Shown here piece after piece: positions 39,262 through 49,559 of a DNA stretch of 64,000 bases. Position 1 is the first letter of the stretch, and the number at the start of each line of letters is the position of its first letter. Source of the DNA: Vibrio sp. Isolate34 (GTDB taxonomy: Bacteria > Pseudomonadota > Gammaproteobacteria > Enterobacterales > Vibrionaceae); NCBI RefSeq assembly GCF_022397915.1, contig NZ_JAKEUO010000002.1:255863-319862 (forward strand), given 5' to 3'. The position numbers were made by a program, and so were the translations under genes. Under the pieces are notes generated by a model. It searched no databases and had not been told where the DNA came from. It saw nothing but the letters and a program-made list of their open reading frames with translations.

Positions 39262-40929
39262 ATGAGTGAAGCTGAGGCTCGTCCATCGAATTTCATTCGC
39301 CAAATTATCGATAAAGATTTAGCGGATGGTACACACAGTAGCGTGCATACTCGTTTCCCGCCGGAGCCGAACGGCTACCTGCATATTGGTCACGCTAAAT
39401 CTATTTGCTTGAATTTTGGTATTGCTCAGGACTACCAGGGACAATGTAATCTTCGTTTCGATGATACAAACCCTGAGAAAGAAGACGTTGAATACGTTGA
39501 GTCAATTAAGAATGATGTAAGCTGGTTAGGCTTTGAATGGTCTGGTGACATTTGTTACTCATCAAACTACTTCGATACGCTTTACGCTTATGCTGTGGAA
39601 TTAATTAATAAAGGCTTAGCGTACGTTGACGAGCTAAGTCCTGAGCAGATCCGTGAATACCGTGGCACGCTAAAAGAGCCAGGTAAAGCGAGCCCGTACC
39701 GTGACCGTAGCCCAGAAGAAAACCTAGCGTTATTTGAAAAAATGCGTGACGGTGGCTTCGAAGAAGGTAAAGCGTGTCTGCGTGCTAAGATCGACATGAG
39801 CTCTTCATTCATGGTGATGCGCGATCCTGTTATCTACCGTGTTCGTTTTGCTCACCACCATCAGACGGGTGATAAGTGGTGCATTTACCCAATGTACGAC
39901 TTCACTCACTGTATCTCTGATGCGTTAGAGGGTATTACACACTCTATCTGTACGCTTGAATTCCAAGACAACCGTCGTCTGTACGACTGGGTTCTAGATA
40001 ACATCACGATCGATTGCCAACCTCGTCAGTACGAGTTTAGCCGTCTGAATCTTGAATACACAGTGATGTCTAAGCGTAAGCTGAACCAACTTGTGGTTGA
40101 AAACCTAGTTCAAGGTTGGGATGACCCACGTATGCCTACTATCTCTGGCCTACGTCGTCGTGGTTTTACTTCTGCGTCTATCCGTGAATTCTGTAAGCGT
40201 ATCGGTGTGACTAAACAAGAGAACATGATTGAATTCGGTTCACTTGAATCTTGTATCCGTGACGACCTGAACGAAAATGCACCTCGTGCAATGGCCGTTC
40301 TGGATCCAGTTAAGATCGTGATTGAAAACTACGATGCGGATAAAGTAGAGACACTAACGGTTGCTAACCATCCGAACAAACCTGAAATGGGCACTCGTGA
40401 AGTACCATTTACTCGTGCAGTGTGGATCGAGCGTGATGACTTCCGTGAAGAAGCAAACAAGAAATACAAGCGTTTGGTTCTAGGTAAAGAAGTTCGTCTG
40501 CGCGGTGCTTACGTGATTAAAGCTGAACGTATCGAGAAAGATGCGGAAGGCAACATTACGACTATCTTCTGTTCTTACGACAACGAAACACTGGGTAAGA
40601 ACCCTGCTGATGGCCGTAAAGTGAAAGGTGTTATCCACTGGGTATCTGCTGATAAAGCACTACCTGCTGAGATTCGTCTTTACGATCGTCTATTCACGGT
40701 GGCAAATCCAGCCGCAGCTGATGACTTTGCAGCAACGCTTAACCCTGAGTCGCTTGTTACGCTAAACGGTTTTGTTGAGCCTAGCCTAGCGGAAGGTGCA
40801 GCAGAGCAAGCGTACCAGTTTGAACGTACAGGTTACTTCTGCGTAGATTCGAAAGACTCTAAAGCAGATGCGCTAGTGTTCAACCGTACGGTTGGTCTAC
40901 GTGATACTTGGGGTAAAACTGAAGCTTAA
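39262..40929 (+). CDS. glnS: Glutaminyl-tRNA synthetase
   Basis: Charges tRNA-Gln. 555 residues (554 in E. coli). Class I motifs: HIGH at 41-44 ([16 protein letters not shown]) and a KMSKS variant VMSKRKL at about 270; [18 protein letters not shown] is typical of GlnRS. No YqeY domain is fused. The nagE-glnS neighbourhood is shared with enterobacteria. Confidence 0.98.
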   Translation: MSEAEARPSNFIRQIIDKDLADGTHSSVHTRFPPEPNGYLHIGHAKSICLNFGIAQDYQGQCNLRFDDTNPEKEDVEYVESIKNDVSWLGFEWSGDICYSSNYFDTLYAYAVELINKGLAYVDELSPEQIREYRGTLKEPGKASPYRDRSPEENLALFEKMRDGGFEEGKACLRAKIDMSSSFMVMRDPVIYRVRFAHHHQTGDKWCIYPMYDFTHCISDALEGITHSICTLEFQDNRRLYDWVLDNITIDCQPRQYEFSRLNLEYTVMSKRKLNQLVVENLVQGWDDPRMPTISGLRRRGFTSASIREFCKRIGVTKQENMIEFGSLESCIRDDLNENAPRAMAVLDPVKIVIENYDADKVETLTVANHPNKPEMGTREVPFTRAVWIERDDFREEANKKYKRLVLGKEVRLRGAYVIKAERIEKDAEGNITTIFCSYDNETLGKNPADGRKVKGVIHWVSADKALPAEIRLYDRLFTVANPAAADDFAATLNPESLVTLNGFVEPSLAEGAAEQAYQFERTGYFCVDSKDSKADALVFNRTVGLRDTWGKTEA

Positions 40930-40963
40930 TGCTTGAATGTTTAGCTTGTTGAAAGCAACCCAA

Positions 40964-40993
40964 TAAAAAACCGGCCTAGCGCCGGTTTTTTTG
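40964..40993 (+). terminator. Intrinsic terminator of glnS
   Basis: AAAACCGGC and GCCGGTTTTTTT pair around a short loop. Confidence 0.9.
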
Positions 40994-41035
40994 TGTCTGA
41001 ATAATATCGGTTATTCGTACTTATATAGTGACCAT

Positions 41036-41063
41036 ATAAAAAACGCCGGCCTAAGCCAGCGTT
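41036..41063 (-). terminator. Intrinsic terminator of fur
   Basis: On the minus strand AACGCTGGC and GCCGGCGTT pair around TTAG, followed by a T tract, right after the fur stop. Confidence 0.88.
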
Positions 41064-41068
41064 CAGTA

Positions 41069-41518
41069 TTACTTCTTCGGTTTGTGTGCGTCAGGGTTAC
41101 CTTTGCAATCTCCGGTAATACTTTTTCCGTACAAGTATAAACTGTGGTTAGTTAGCTGTACGTTGTAGCGTTGAGCGATTTCTTTTTGTCTTTCTTCGAT
41201 AAGATCATCGGAGAATTCGATAACTTCGCCACAATCTAGACATACTAGATGATCGTGGTGGTGTTGTGTTGAAAGTTCAAATACAGACTTACCGCCTTCG
41301 AAGTGGTGGCGAGTTACAATGCCAGCGTCATCGAATTGGTTTAATACTCGATAAACGGTCGCAAGTCCGATCTCTTCACCTAGGTCGATCAGCTTTTTAT
41401 ATAAATCTTCAGCACTAATATGTTGGCAGTCTGGTTGTTGTAATACTTCTAAAATTTTGAGCCTTGGGAGGGTCACTTTAAGACCAGCATCTTTTAGCGC
41501 TTGATTATTGTCTGACAT
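41069..41518 (-). CDS. fur: Ferric uptake regulator Fur
   Basis: Fe(II)-dependent repressor of iron acquisition. 149 residues: winged helix (LKDAGLKVTLPRLKILEVLQ), EEIGLATVYRVLNQFDDAG recognition helix region, metal sites HHHDHLVCLDCG and the C-terminal KGNPDAHKPKK tail. The frame is open to 41572, but AGGA is correctly placed for the ATG at 41518 and the family starts MSDNNQALK. In E. coli fur is followed by the same fldA neighbourhood, with uof and chiPQ upstream; here glnS is directly next to it. Confidence 0.97.
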   Translation of the reverse strand: MSDNNQALKDAGLKVTLPRLKILEVLQQPDCQHISAEDLYKKLIDLGEEIGLATVYRVLNQFDDAGIVTRHHFEGGKSVFELSTQHHHDHLVCLDCGEVIEFSDDLIEERQKEIAQRYNVQLTNHSLYLYGKSITGDCKGNPDAHKPKK

Positions 41519-41725
41519 ATACTTTCCTGTTGATGATCTGCAGCAATTAACAGAATTCAATATTAATACCATTATAGTTTAGTCAGGCATAACAATAAAC
41601 CACGAACTTCAAAGGGTTACTAATCGACATCACAATCTGTTTTGTAAATTGGAAGTATCTCACTTATAGTGGAGGTAAGACCAGTCAAGGTGGCGGTAAT
41701 TCTAATATGAACACGGAATGTTGTT

Positions 41726-42232
41726 ATGAATAAGCAACTTGCAAAAATATACAAACCAAACATCGTGAAATTCGCTCTTAATATCTGGCCTCCGTTCTGG
41801 GGAGCGGGCATTAAGATAGCGCACATAAGCTCAGACTTCAGGGTAGTCAAGACGGTGCTCAAGTTACGTTGGTGGAACAAAAATGCCAATCGCACTCAAT
41901 ATGGGGGCAGCATCTTTTCTTTAACCGATCCCGTTTACTCTTTGATGTTAATGGGAATTTTGGGTGAGCGATATTATGTTTGGGACAAGGAAGCGAGCAT
42001 TAACTTTATCAAACCTGGTCAATCTGACTTGTATGCAGATTTCGAAATAAGCCAAGGACAACTGGATGAGATCTATCGTCAGACACAGCTCGGTGAGAAG
42101 TGTTTTCCTGAGTTTATTATCTACGTTAAAGATAAGCAGGGGAATGTGGTATCAGAAATTCAGCGTACGCTTTATGTAAGAAAGAAGCCGCAATTTAGAG
42201 ATGATGACGAAGCATTAGAAGCTGAGTGTTAA
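41726..42232 (+). CDS. DUF4442 (hotdog-fold thioesterase-like) protein
   Basis: 168 residues, single domain. The pattern (LKLRWWNKNANRTQYGGSIF followed by a helix, then ASINFIKPGQSDLYADF and the closing strands FIIYVKDKQGNVVSEIQRTLYV) is that of DUF4442 proteins, which adopt the hotdog fold of acyl-CoA/ACP thioesterases. No activity is established for this branch and I cannot point to a catalytic residue. It is inserted between fur and fldA, which are adjacent in E. coli. Confidence 0.75.
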   Translation: MNKQLAKIYKPNIVKFALNIWPPFWGAGIKIAHISSDFRVVKTVLKLRWWNKNANRTQYGGSIFSLTDPVYSLMLMGILGERYYVWDKEASINFIKPGQSDLYADFEISQGQLDEIYRQTQLGEKCFPEFIIYVKDKQGNVVSEIQRTLYVRKKPQFRDDDEALEAEC

Positions 42233-42250
42233 TTGATAACCATTGAATAG

Positions 42251-42279
42251 CAAAAAACCTCCCAAAAGGAGGTTTTTTC
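42251..42279. terminator. Bidirectional terminator between DUF4442 gene and fldA
   Basis: AAAAAACCTCC and GGAGGTTTTTT pair around CAAAA, with T tracts on both strands, between convergent genes. Confidence 0.92.
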
Positions 42280-42328
42280 ATATCTATATAGTTGTCATTA
42301 ATTGTAACAATTAACAACCGCTAGAGAA

Positions 42329-42862
42329 TTAGTCTTCTAGCTCTGCTAGGCACATTTCTTCGTGGATTTGTTTAACCCAGTTAGATACACGCTCATCAGT
42401 TAGCTCAGGTTGACGATCTTCATCGATACATAGACCAACGAATTGGCTGTCATCGCCTTCAACTAAACCTTTCGATGCTTCGAATTCGTAACCTTCAGTT
42501 GATGTGTAACCTAGGATAGTACCGCCTTTCGCTTCAACGATGTCACGGATAGTACCCATAGCATCACAGAAGTATTCTGCGTAATCTTCTTGGTCGCCAC
42601 AACCAAAGATAGCAACAAGCTTAGTTGAGAAATCAATAGCTTCTAGCTCAGGGAAGAAGTCATCCCAATCACATTGTGCTTCGCCGTAGTACCACGTAGG
42701 GATACCAAGCAGCAGTAGATCGAAGTTATCGATATCTTCTTTGCTGCTTTTTGCAATGTCTTGAACGTGAACGAGCTGCTTGCTCAATTGCTTTTGAATC
42801 ATCTTAGCAACAGCTTCAGTGTTACCTGTATCGCTACCAAAGAAGAGACCTACACTTGCCAT
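42329..42862 (-). CDS. fldA: Flavodoxin 1
   Basis: FMN-binding electron carrier for radical-SAM and other biosynthetic enzymes. 177 residues, long-chain type. FMN phosphate loop GSDTGNTEA; flavin-stacking loops around GIPTWYYGEAQCDWDDF and FGCGDQEDYAEYFCDAMG. The frame extends six codons upstream, but family alignment (MASVGLFFGSDTGNTEAVAK) favours 42862, with AAGG nine bases upstream. A DUF2788 gene lies upstream on the same strand. Confidence 0.96.
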   Translation of the reverse strand: MASVGLFFGSDTGNTEAVAKMIQKQLSKQLVHVQDIAKSSKEDIDNFDLLLLGIPTWYYGEAQCDWDDFFPELEAIDFSTKLVAIFGCGDQEDYAEYFCDAMGTIRDIVEAKGGTILGYTSTEGYEFEASKGLVEGDDSQFVGLCIDEDRQPELTDERVSNWVKQIHEEMCLAELED

Positions 42863-42920
42863 AGAATCATTACCTTTCATTTTGTCTGTTGTCGGTGTAA
42901 TAAAGTTCGGAAGGAAATCG

Positions 42921-43139
42921 TTAGATCCCGGTTCCTTCCCAGCTTAGTTGGATTATCCCTTTGGCGATAAAACCTGCACAGCCAAGGAAAAGTACTAACC
43001 ACACAATGCGACGACCAAATGGAGGAACATTTCCTTGCTTGAGAACGTCCTTTATTGCCATACCGATTAAAAAGAAAATCGCGGCAAATAGGAGATCTAA
43101 ACCAACAGATTCAATGATGTTCATGTAGTCGTAAAGCAT
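42921..43139 (-). CDS. DUF2788 small membrane protein
   Basis: 72 residues with two hydrophobic segments (VGLDLLFAAIFFLIGMAIKD and RIVWLVLFLGCAGFIAKGII) joined by a short polar loop with GNVPPFGRR. This matches the DUF2788 family, common next to fldA and ybfF in vibrios and relatives; function unknown. A longer frame would start at TTG (43157), but AAGG sits five bases before the ATG at 43139. Confidence 0.8.
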   Translation of the reverse strand: MLYDYMNIIESVGLDLLFAAIFFLIGMAIKDVLKQGNVPPFGRRIVWLVLFLGCAGFIAKGIIQLSWEGTGI

Positions 43140-43247
43140 GGGAACCTTATATACCAATTTTGCTTGGGCGCACTATATCACTGTTGCGAGATAAAGTTAA
43201 TCTGCAGTGATTACTCAGCTCTCATTTATCTGCATGAAAAAGAGTGC

Positions 43248-44009
43248 TTAAACGATGAATTTTCGAATTGCTCTGAGTACTTCAGCTGGCTTTTCTGCGT
43301 GTAGCCAGTGACCTGTATTCGCAATGACGTGCGCTTTTGCATTAGAAAATTGCTGCTGAACCGCGGTTTGGTGTTCAGCCGTGAGATAGTCAGAGTCTCC
43401 ACCTTTTATTAGCAAGGTTTTGACCGAGGTTTTGTCGATCGGTTCCCAGCCAATGATGTGCGCGTAATTTGCGAGCAGTGATGCGACGTTAAAGCGCCAC
43501 TCCATGATGCCTTGCTCTGATTTAAACAAAGATTTGGTCAAGAACTGGCGAACGCCGTCTATTTCAATATGTTTTGCGAGTACTTTAAGTGCTTCTGAGC
43601 GAGAGGTTGGTTGTTCTTCGATCACAGCTTGCAGGCCTGCGAATACGTTATCGTGACGGCTTTGAGTGTACGCGACAGGTGCCATGTCTAATACAATAAG
43701 TTTGTGCAGTTCTAGGTGTTGAGTTAGCGCCATGGCGACTTTACCACCCATTGAGTGACCAATGACAGTAACGTCATTCAGCTCAAGATCTTTCAGCAGT
43801 TGAGCGACATCTTGTGCCAACGCTTGGTAATTATGGGTATCACTGTGGAAGGATTGTCCGTGATTACGAAGATCGATACTCAGTACCTTATGATCGGTTT
43901 TTAGATCCCTGGCTAGCAAGCCTAGGTTGTCCAGATTACCGAATAATCCATGGATCAAAACTATGGTGTGACCCTCACCTTCGATTTTATAGTTGAGCTG
44001 TACTGACAT
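43248..44009 (-). CDS. ybfF: Alpha/beta-hydrolase esterase YbfF
   Basis: Esterase of the alpha/beta-hydrolase fold; E. coli YbfF hydrolyses short acyl esters including acyl-CoA. 253 residues from the ATG at 44009 (254 in E. coli). Oxyanion motif HGLFGNLDNLG, nucleophile elbow GHSMGGK, acid near GGDSDYL and catalytic His in GHWLHAEKP. The frame is open to 44084, with another ATG at 44024; neither has a clear Shine-Dalgarno, so the start is uncertain within 25 codons. Divergent from seqA across 93 bases. Confidence 0.9.
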   Translation of the reverse strand: MSVQLNYKIEGEGHTIVLIHGLFGNLDNLGLLARDLKTDHKVLSIDLRNHGQSFHSDTHNYQALAQDVAQLLKDLELNDVTVIGHSMGGKVAMALTQHLELHKLIVLDMAPVAYTQSRHDNVFAGLQAVIEEQPTSRSEALKVLAKHIEIDGVRQFLTKSLFKSEQGIMEWRFNVASLLANYAHIIGWEPIDKTSVKTLLIKGGDSDYLTAEHQTAVQQQFSNAKAHVIANTGHWLHAEKPAEVLRAIRKFIV

Positions 44010-44102
44010 TTTTATCTTATTCATGGTGGGTTTGACGTAGAGTATCCGCGCGGATCTCGCTATAATCCCCCAGAGTTTAAACATTGAGATTGTGAAAAGC
44101 GA

Positions 44103-44642
44103 ATGAAAACAATTGAGGTTGATGAGGACCTATACCGTTTTATTGCGGGTCAGACAGAACGTATTGGCGAAAGCGCTTCAGATATTCTGCGCCGCTTGTT
44201 ACAGGTTGATAGCCAAGGCATGGTTCCGATCGAAGAGATCGTTGAGCCAAAAGGTATCGTTGTTAGCAAAGAGGTAGGCTTTACTCCAGAGAAATTCGAT
44301 GGCGTTAAAGAAATGCGCTCACTACTAATATCAGATGAGTTTGCATCACTAAAGAAAGCCATTGATCGTTTCATGCTTGTGTTATCAACACTGCATAAAA
44401 TCGACCCTTTAAGCTTTTCAGAAGCAACTCAAGTAAAAGGCCGTAAGCGTGTTTACTTTGCAGACAACGAAGCGACGTTGCTAGCAAACGGTAACACCAC
44501 TAAGCCTAAAGCGATTCCACACAGTCCTTTTTGGGTTATTACTAATAACAATACAAGCCGGAAAAGACAGATGGTTGAGCAGCTTATGAGTCGTATGAAC
44601 TTCCAAGCAGAATTAATAGAAAAAGTAACAGCTTCAATTTAG
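44103..44642 (+). CDS. seqA: Replication initiation negative modulator SeqA
   Basis: Binds hemimethylated GATC sites to sequester origins and organise newly replicated DNA, together with Dam. 179 residues (181 in E. coli). N-terminal oligomerisation domain MKTIEVDEDLYRFIAGQTER plus GESASDILRRLL, and C-terminal GATC-binding domain with KGRKRVYFADNEATLLANGN and PFWVITNNNTSRKRQM. It is followed by a strong terminator and pgm. Confidence 0.97.
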   Translation: MKTIEVDEDLYRFIAGQTERIGESASDILRRLLQVDSQGMVPIEEIVEPKGIVVSKEVGFTPEKFDGVKEMRSLLISDEFASLKKAIDRFMLVLSTLHKIDPLSFSEATQVKGRKRVYFADNEATLLANGNTTKPKAIPHSPFWVITNNNTSRKRQMVEQLMSRMNFQAELIEKVTASI

Positions 44643-44654
44643 CGAAATCTGATT

Positions 44655-44704
44655 TAAACCTCATAATATCCATGGATAAGAAGATATTATGAGGTTTTTT
44701 TGTT
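44655..44704 (+). terminator. Intrinsic terminator of seqA
   Basis: AACCTCATAATATC and GATATTATGAGGTT form a 14-bp stem around a 16-base loop, followed by seven T residues. Confidence 0.9.
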
Positions 44705-44734
44705 TTTAAATTTTATATATAAGGATGTCAAAAA

Positions 44735-46381
44735 ATGGCTATGCACCCTCGTGCTGGGCAAAAAGCTCAGCAGGAAGATCTTCATAATATTCCGGCTTTA
44801 GTGGCTAACTATTTCTTACAGCAACCGGATGCGACCAACCCAGATCACAAAGTACTGTTCGGTACTTCAGGTCACCGTGGTACAGCAGACAAATCAACAT
44901 TTAACGAAAACCACATTCTAGCGATTGCACAAGCAGTTGCTGAGGTTCGTGCCGAGCAGGGTACAACAGGTCCACTTTTCTTAGGTAAAGATACTCACGC
45001 TCTATCTGAGCCTGCGTTCTCTACTGTTATCGAAGTGCTTGTAGCGAACGGTGTTGAAGTTATTATTCAAGAAAACAATGGCTTTACTCCAACACCTGGT
45101 ATCTCGCACGCGATTCTTACGCACAACCTAGTGAATGATAAGAAAGCCGACGGCATTGTTATCACACCTTCACATAACCCACCGCAAGACGGCGGTATTA
45201 AATACAACCCGACACACGGTGGTCCTGCTGAAGCTGAATTGACTCAAGCAATTGAAGACCGTGCGAACGTGATCATTGCTGAGCAAATGCAAGGTGTTAA
45301 GCGTACTCCTATCGCACAGGCTAAACAGTCTGAGTTAGTGAAAGAAGTGGATCTGGTTGCTCCATACGTTGCTGATTTGGTTAACGTGGTTGATATGGAA
45401 GCGATCCAGAAAGCAAACATCAAGATTGGTGTTGATCCACTGGGTGGCAGCGGTATCGACTACTGGCGCCAAATTGGTAAAGCGTACAACCTAGATCTTA
45501 CTTTGGTAAGTGAAGCGGTTGACCCTTCTTTCCAATTCATGTCTCTAGATAAAGATGGCGTTGTTCGTATGGACTGTTCTTCTCCATACGCTATGGCAGG
45601 CTTACTGGCTCTTAAAGACGAGTATGCACTAGCGTTTGGTAACGACCCTGATTACGATCGCCACGGCATTGTGACACCAAAAGGCTTAATGAATCCAAAT
45701 CACTTCCTAGCAGTTTGTATTGACTACCTATACCGTAACCGTGAAGGTTGGGGTAAAGAGGTTGCTGTTGGTAAAACACTGGTATCAAGCGCATTGATTG
45801 ACCGTGTTGTTGCTGACCTAGGTCGCGAACTTTGTGAAGTGCCAGTTGGTTTCAAATGGTTCGTTGATGGCTTATACAACGGTCAATTTGGTTTCGGTGG
45901 CGAAGAGAGTGCGGGTGCATCTTTCTTACGTAAAGACGGAACGCCTTGGTCAACAGATAAAGATGGCCTAATTCTTTGCCTACTTGCGGCTGAGATCACA
46001 GCGGTAACGGGTAAGAACCCACAAGAATACTACGAAGAGCTTGCTGATAAACACGGCGAATCTAAGTACAACCGTATTCAAGCTGTAGCAAATGGCGCAC
46101 AAAAAGACGTGCTGAAGAAACTGTCTCCAGAGATGGTTTCGGCTGAAACACTTGCTGGCGATGCGATTACTGCTCGCTTAACACATGCTCCAGGTAACGG
46201 TGCTGCGATTGGTGGCCTTAAAGTGACAACTGAGAACGGTTGGTTTGCTGCTCGTCCATCAGGCACTGAAGACATCTACAAGATCTACTGTGAAAGCTTT
46301 AAAGGTGAAGAGCACCTAAAAGCAATCGAAGCAGAAGCTCAAGAGATTGTTAATCAAGTATTTGCAGCCGCTGGTCTGTAA
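44735..46381 (+). CDS. pgm: Phosphoglucomutase (alpha-D-glucose-specific)
   Basis: Interconverts glucose-1-P and glucose-6-P. 548 residues (546 in E. coli). Motifs in order: [10 protein letters not shown], phosphoserine loop [12 protein letters not shown] with S146, Mg loop [10 protein letters not shown], sugar loop [10 protein letters not shown], and phosphate loop [12 protein letters not shown]. The seqA-pgm order is conserved with E. coli. Confidence 0.97.
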   Translation: MAMHPRAGQKAQQEDLHNIPALVANYFLQQPDATNPDHKVLFGTSGHRGTADKSTFNENHILAIAQAVAEVRAEQGTTGPLFLGKDTHALSEPAFSTVIEVLVANGVEVIIQENNGFTPTPGISHAILTHNLVNDKKADGIVITPSHNPPQDGGIKYNPTHGGPAEAELTQAIEDRANVIIAEQMQGVKRTPIAQAKQSELVKEVDLVAPYVADLVNVVDMEAIQKANIKIGVDPLGGSGIDYWRQIGKAYNLDLTLVSEAVDPSFQFMSLDKDGVVRMDCSSPYAMAGLLALKDEYALAFGNDPDYDRHGIVTPKGLMNPNHFLAVCIDYLYRNREGWGKEVAVGKTLVSSALIDRVVADLGRELCEVPVGFKWFVDGLYNGQFGFGGEESAGASFLRKDGTPWSTDKDGLILCLLAAEITAVTGKNPQEYYEELADKHGESKYNRIQAVANGAQKDVLKKLSPEMVSAETLAGDAITARLTHAPGNGAAIGGLKVTTENGWFAARPSGTEDIYKIYCESFKGEEHLKAIEAEAQEIVNQVFAAAGL

Positions 46382-46418
46382 TCGAATCTTGATTACTAGA
46401 GTCGCTACGTAAATCGAA

Positions 46419-46451
46419 GAAGGGTTGATGTGAAAGCATCAGCCCTTTTTA
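46419..46451 (+). terminator. Intrinsic terminator of pgm
   Basis: AAGGGTTGATG and CATCAGCCCTT pair with one G-U around TGAAAG, followed by five T residues. Confidence 0.88.
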
Positions 46452-46501
46452 TTTGTCTGTGAGTAAGTGGCTAAGACTAAGTTAACTCAATGACGAATGT
46501 A

Positions 46502-47260
46502 TTAGCCGTGTGGCCAGCTTTGCGGCATCACAAACCAAAATTGTCCGGACTTGGTTTGCCCGTGGACGAAGCGATCACCGAACTCGGTGATAGGCTGACT
46601 GCTGAAATCATCTGCCCCAGCCGCCCATTGTTCTTTGGTAAGAGGGTAGAGCGCTTCAGTGATGAGATGAGCTTGATCTTGATAGCACCAAAAACCGTTT
46701 ACTTGGCTTGGATTAATGTCGTAACCCAAACACTCAGTAGGTACGTTTTGCTCTAAGAATGGGTTGGTATATAGGCGACCTTGCATGAGGAGGTGTTTTG
46801 AGTCGACCTCGACCTCTGGGTATTGCTCAACAAATGCGACTGAAGATGACATTCCAAGCTGGTGGTTGAGCATTCTATCGATCTTCTTGTCCAATTGATC
46901 ATGAGAATTAGGGCCAAACCATGTTTGCTCGTGGAGTAGGTAAAACTTAATCGCGACTTCCCAGTGTTCTAACTTTTGGTTGGTCGTGTCTTCGAGAATA
47001 AAGTCGATAGCACCTAGTGTTCTACCCTCTACGTTAATCTGAATCTCGTCGTACTTGATTGAATAATTATCCGAACCAATGATGACTTGTTCACACAGGT
47101 GTTGGTAGAGAAACCCTAATCTAGGGTTACCATTATAACTATGTGATGTGTCGAGTACTTGGTGGTTTGAGAATACCCCGAGATCAGAAATGGGTGGCTT
47201 GATTTCCAGTAGTGGTGGTGAGCCAATCACCCATTGGTAAAAACGTTGCAGTTCAGTCAT
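46502..47260 (-). CDS. DUF1853 family protein
   Basis: 252 residues, soluble, no signal. Family-like segments are LGFLYQHLCEQVI, GRTLGAIDFIL, LEHWEVAIKFYLL and the Gly-Arg-Leu-Tyr block GRLYTNPF. The D (GAIDFIL) followed by E and K (HWEVAIKFY) on neighbouring strands resembles a PD-(D/E)xK nuclease core, but spacing within the last motif is unusual (E-x3-K), so nuclease activity is only a guess. The frame extends to 47284, but GAGGA is well placed for the ATG at 47260. Divergent from ybgI. Confidence 0.8.
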   Translation of the reverse strand: MTELQRFYQWVIGSPPLLEIKPPISDLGVFSNHQVLDTSHSYNGNPRLGFLYQHLCEQVIIGSDNYSIKYDEIQINVEGRTLGAIDFILEDTTNQKLEHWEVAIKFYLLHEQTWFGPNSHDQLDKKIDRMLNHQLGMSSSVAFVEQYPEVEVDSKHLLMQGRLYTNPFLEQNVPTECLGYDINPSQVNGFWCYQDQAHLITEALYPLTKEQWAAGADDFSSQPITEFGDRFVHGQTKSGQFWFVMPQSWPHG

Positions 47261-47374
47261 CGGTTCCTCGTAAACTTTAGTCATCTGTTCTCAATAAACA
47301 GAGGGCAGGGCTTTCGACATTCTACCCGTAAATTGATATAACGACGTTATTATAAAGGTAAGCTGGAAATAAAA

Positions 47375-48133
47375 ATGAATAACTTACAATTAGAAAAGCT
47401 ACTGAACGAAAAACTGCAGCCACAGCAGATTAAAGATTACTGTCCTAATGGTCTTCAAGTCGAAGGTGCTTCTGAGGTGAAGTGCATCGTTACTGGTGTA
47501 ACAGCTTCTCAAGCGCTGATTGATAAAGCGGTAGAATTGAACGCTGATGCTTTGTTGGTTCATCACGGTTTCTTTTGGAAAGGTGAGTCAGAGGCCATTC
47601 GTGGCATGAAGGGCAAGCGCATTCGTACTCTGATTAAGAATGATATCAACCTGTTAGGTTATCACTTACCTCTCGATATCCACCCTGAACTTGGTAACAA
47701 CGCTAAGCTCGCTGAACTGCTTGATATTGAAGTAGAAGGTGGCATGGAAGGGCACCCACAGTCGGTTGCAATGTTTGGTACATTGAAAACACCAATGACA
47801 GGTGCTGAGTTTGCAGAGAAAATAGAGCAAGTTCTGAATCGTAAGCCACTGCATATCGCTCCTGAAAACCAAGACAAAATCATTACGACTGTCGGCTGGT
47901 GTACTGGCGGCGGTCAAGACTACATTGAGCTTGCAGCCTCTCAAGGTATTGATGCGTTTATCTCTGGTGAAATTTCAGAGCGCACAACCTATTCAGCGCG
48001 TGAGCAAGACATTCATTATTTTGCAGCAGGCCACCATGCAACGGAACGTTATGGTGTGAAAGCATTAGGTGAATGGTTAGCGGAAGAGCATGGTTTAGAC
48101 GTAGAATTTATCGATATTGATAATCCTGTGTAA
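47375..48133 (+). CDS. ybgI: Nif3-family dinuclear metal protein YbgI
   Basis: Toroidal hexamer with a dinuclear metal site, annotated as a GTP cyclohydrolase 1 type 2-like or Nif3 protein; the true reaction is unresolved. 252 residues (247 in E. coli). Metal-binding motifs: LLVHHGFFWK, GYHLPLDIHPELGNN, and GHHATERYGVKALG near the C-terminus. It is followed by a bidirectional terminator shared with gltA. Confidence 0.93.
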   Translation: MNNLQLEKLLNEKLQPQQIKDYCPNGLQVEGASEVKCIVTGVTASQALIDKAVELNADALLVHHGFFWKGESEAIRGMKGKRIRTLIKNDINLLGYHLPLDIHPELGNNAKLAELLDIEVEGGMEGHPQSVAMFGTLKTPMTGAEFAEKIEQVLNRKPLHIAPENQDKIITTVGWCTGGGQDYIELAASQGIDAFISGEISERTTYSAREQDIHYFAAGHHATERYGVKALGEWLAEEHGLDVEFIDIDNPV

Positions 48134-48202
48134 CCACGTTTAAAGGTTGTAGCTCTCTGGATATTTGTACCTTCATTGAAGTGATACGAAATACTGGGAG
48201 AT

Positions 48203-48237
48203 AAAAAAGGGTTGATGTTAATACATCAACCCTTTTT
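48203..48237. terminator. Bidirectional terminator between ybgI and gltA
   Basis: AAAAAGGGTTGATGT and ACATCAACCCTTTTT form a perfect 15-bp stem around TAAT, between convergent genes. Confidence 0.95.
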
Positions 48238-48269
48238 GATTTCAATCGATTAGAAAAGTCGAAACTTTA

Positions 48270-49559
48270 CTATTCGCGCTCGTGTAGAGCTTGGAAATCA
48301 CGCTGCTCTTGGCCAGTGTACAACTGACGAGGACGACCGATACGGTTTGTCGGATCGCTGTGCATTTCGTTCCAGTGTGCAATCCAGCCGACAGTTCGAG
48401 ACATCGCGAAGATTACTGTAAACATAGATACTGGAATACCAATCGCTTTTAGAATGATACCTGAGTAAAAATCTACGTTCGGGTATAGCTTCTTAGAAAC
48501 AAAGTACTCATCTGAAAGAGCGATACGCTCAAGTTCCATTGCTACATCAAGCAGAGGATCTTGTATGTTTAGTTCTTTCAGTACTTCGTGACACGCTTCG
48601 CGCATTACCGTTGCACGTGGATCGTAGTTCTTGTAAACACGGTGACCAAAGCCCATCAAGCGGAATGGGTCATCTTTATCTTTTGCTCTCGCAACGTATT
48701 CTTCAATGTTTTCTACGCTACCGATCTCTTCAAGCATGCGCAGACAAGCTTCATTTGCACCGCCGTGAGCTGGGCCCCAAAGTGATGCGATACCAGCTGC
48801 GATACACGCAAATGGGTTTGCACCAGATGACCCCGCTAGACGTACAGTAGATGTTGAAGCGTTTTGTTCGTGATCAGCATGTAACGTGAAGATTTTATCC
48901 ATTGCACGGGCAACGATAGGGTTCACTTCATACTCTTCACATGGATTTGCAAACATCATGTGTAAGAAGTTTTCTGCGTAGCCTAGGTCGTTACGTGGGT
49001 AGATAAACGGCTGACCGATTGAATATTTGTAACACATTGCTGCTAGTGTCGGCATTTTTGAAATCAGGCGGTAAGCCGCGATTTCACGGTGTGTATCGTT
49101 GTTGATATCAAGTGAGTCGTGGTAGAACGCCGCTAGAGCACCTACAACACCACACATTACAGCCATAGGGTGAGCGTCACGACGGAAGCCGTGGAAGAAA
49201 CTAGCAATCTGCTCATGCACCATAGTGTGACGTGTCACGGTAGTCTTGAACTTTTCGTATTCAGTTCGAGATGGGGCTTCACCGTAAAGAAGTATGTAAC
49301 ATACTTCTAAGTAATCAGCGTTATTGGCAAGTTGGTCAATTGGATAACCACGGTGTAGAAGAATACCTTTTCCACCGTCAATAAAAGTGATTTGAGACTC
49401 ACAAGATGCAGTGGCAAGAAAACCAGGGTCAAAAGTGAAAAAACCATTAGAACCTAGTGTACGAACATCGATCACTGGAGTACCAAGTACACCTTCTGTA
49501 ATCGGCAGCTCGATTGGCGCTTGACCTTCAATGTGAAGGGTAGCTTTCTTATCCGCCAT
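48270..49559 (-). CDS. gltA: Citrate synthase (type II)
   Basis: Condenses oxaloacetate and acetyl-CoA. 429 residues, the length of the hexameric, NADH-sensitive Gram-negative enzyme. Active-site segments: [33 protein letters not shown] with catalytic His, and [15 protein letters not shown] with catalytic Asp. Divergent from the sdh operon, as in E. coli. Confidence 0.98.
   Translation of the reverse strand: MADKKATLHIEGQAPIELPITEGVLGTPVIDVRTLGSNGFFTFDPGFLATASCESQITFIDGGKGILLHRGYPIDQLANNADYLEVCYILLYGEAPSRTEYEKFKTTVTRHTMVHEQIASFFHGFRRDAHPMAVMCGVVGALAAFYHDSLDINNDTHREIAAYRLISKMPTLAAMCYKYSIGQPFIYPRNDLGYAENFLHMMFANPCEEYEVNPIVARAMDKIFTLHADHEQNASTSTVRLAGSSGANPFACIAAGIASLWGPAHGGANEACLRMLEEIGSVENIEEYVARAKDKDDPFRLMGFGHRVYKNYDPRATVMREACHEVLKELNIQDPLLDVAMELERIALSDEYFVSKKLYPNVDFYSGIILKAIGIPVSMFTVIFAMSRTVGWIAHWNEMHSDPTNRIGRPRQLYTGQEQRDFQALHERE

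Noticed and set aside
44010..44102. GATC clustering near seqA as a replication-origin signal
   Set aside because: Scattered GATC sites occur as expected by chance; no DnaA-box cluster or A/T-rich unwinding element is present.
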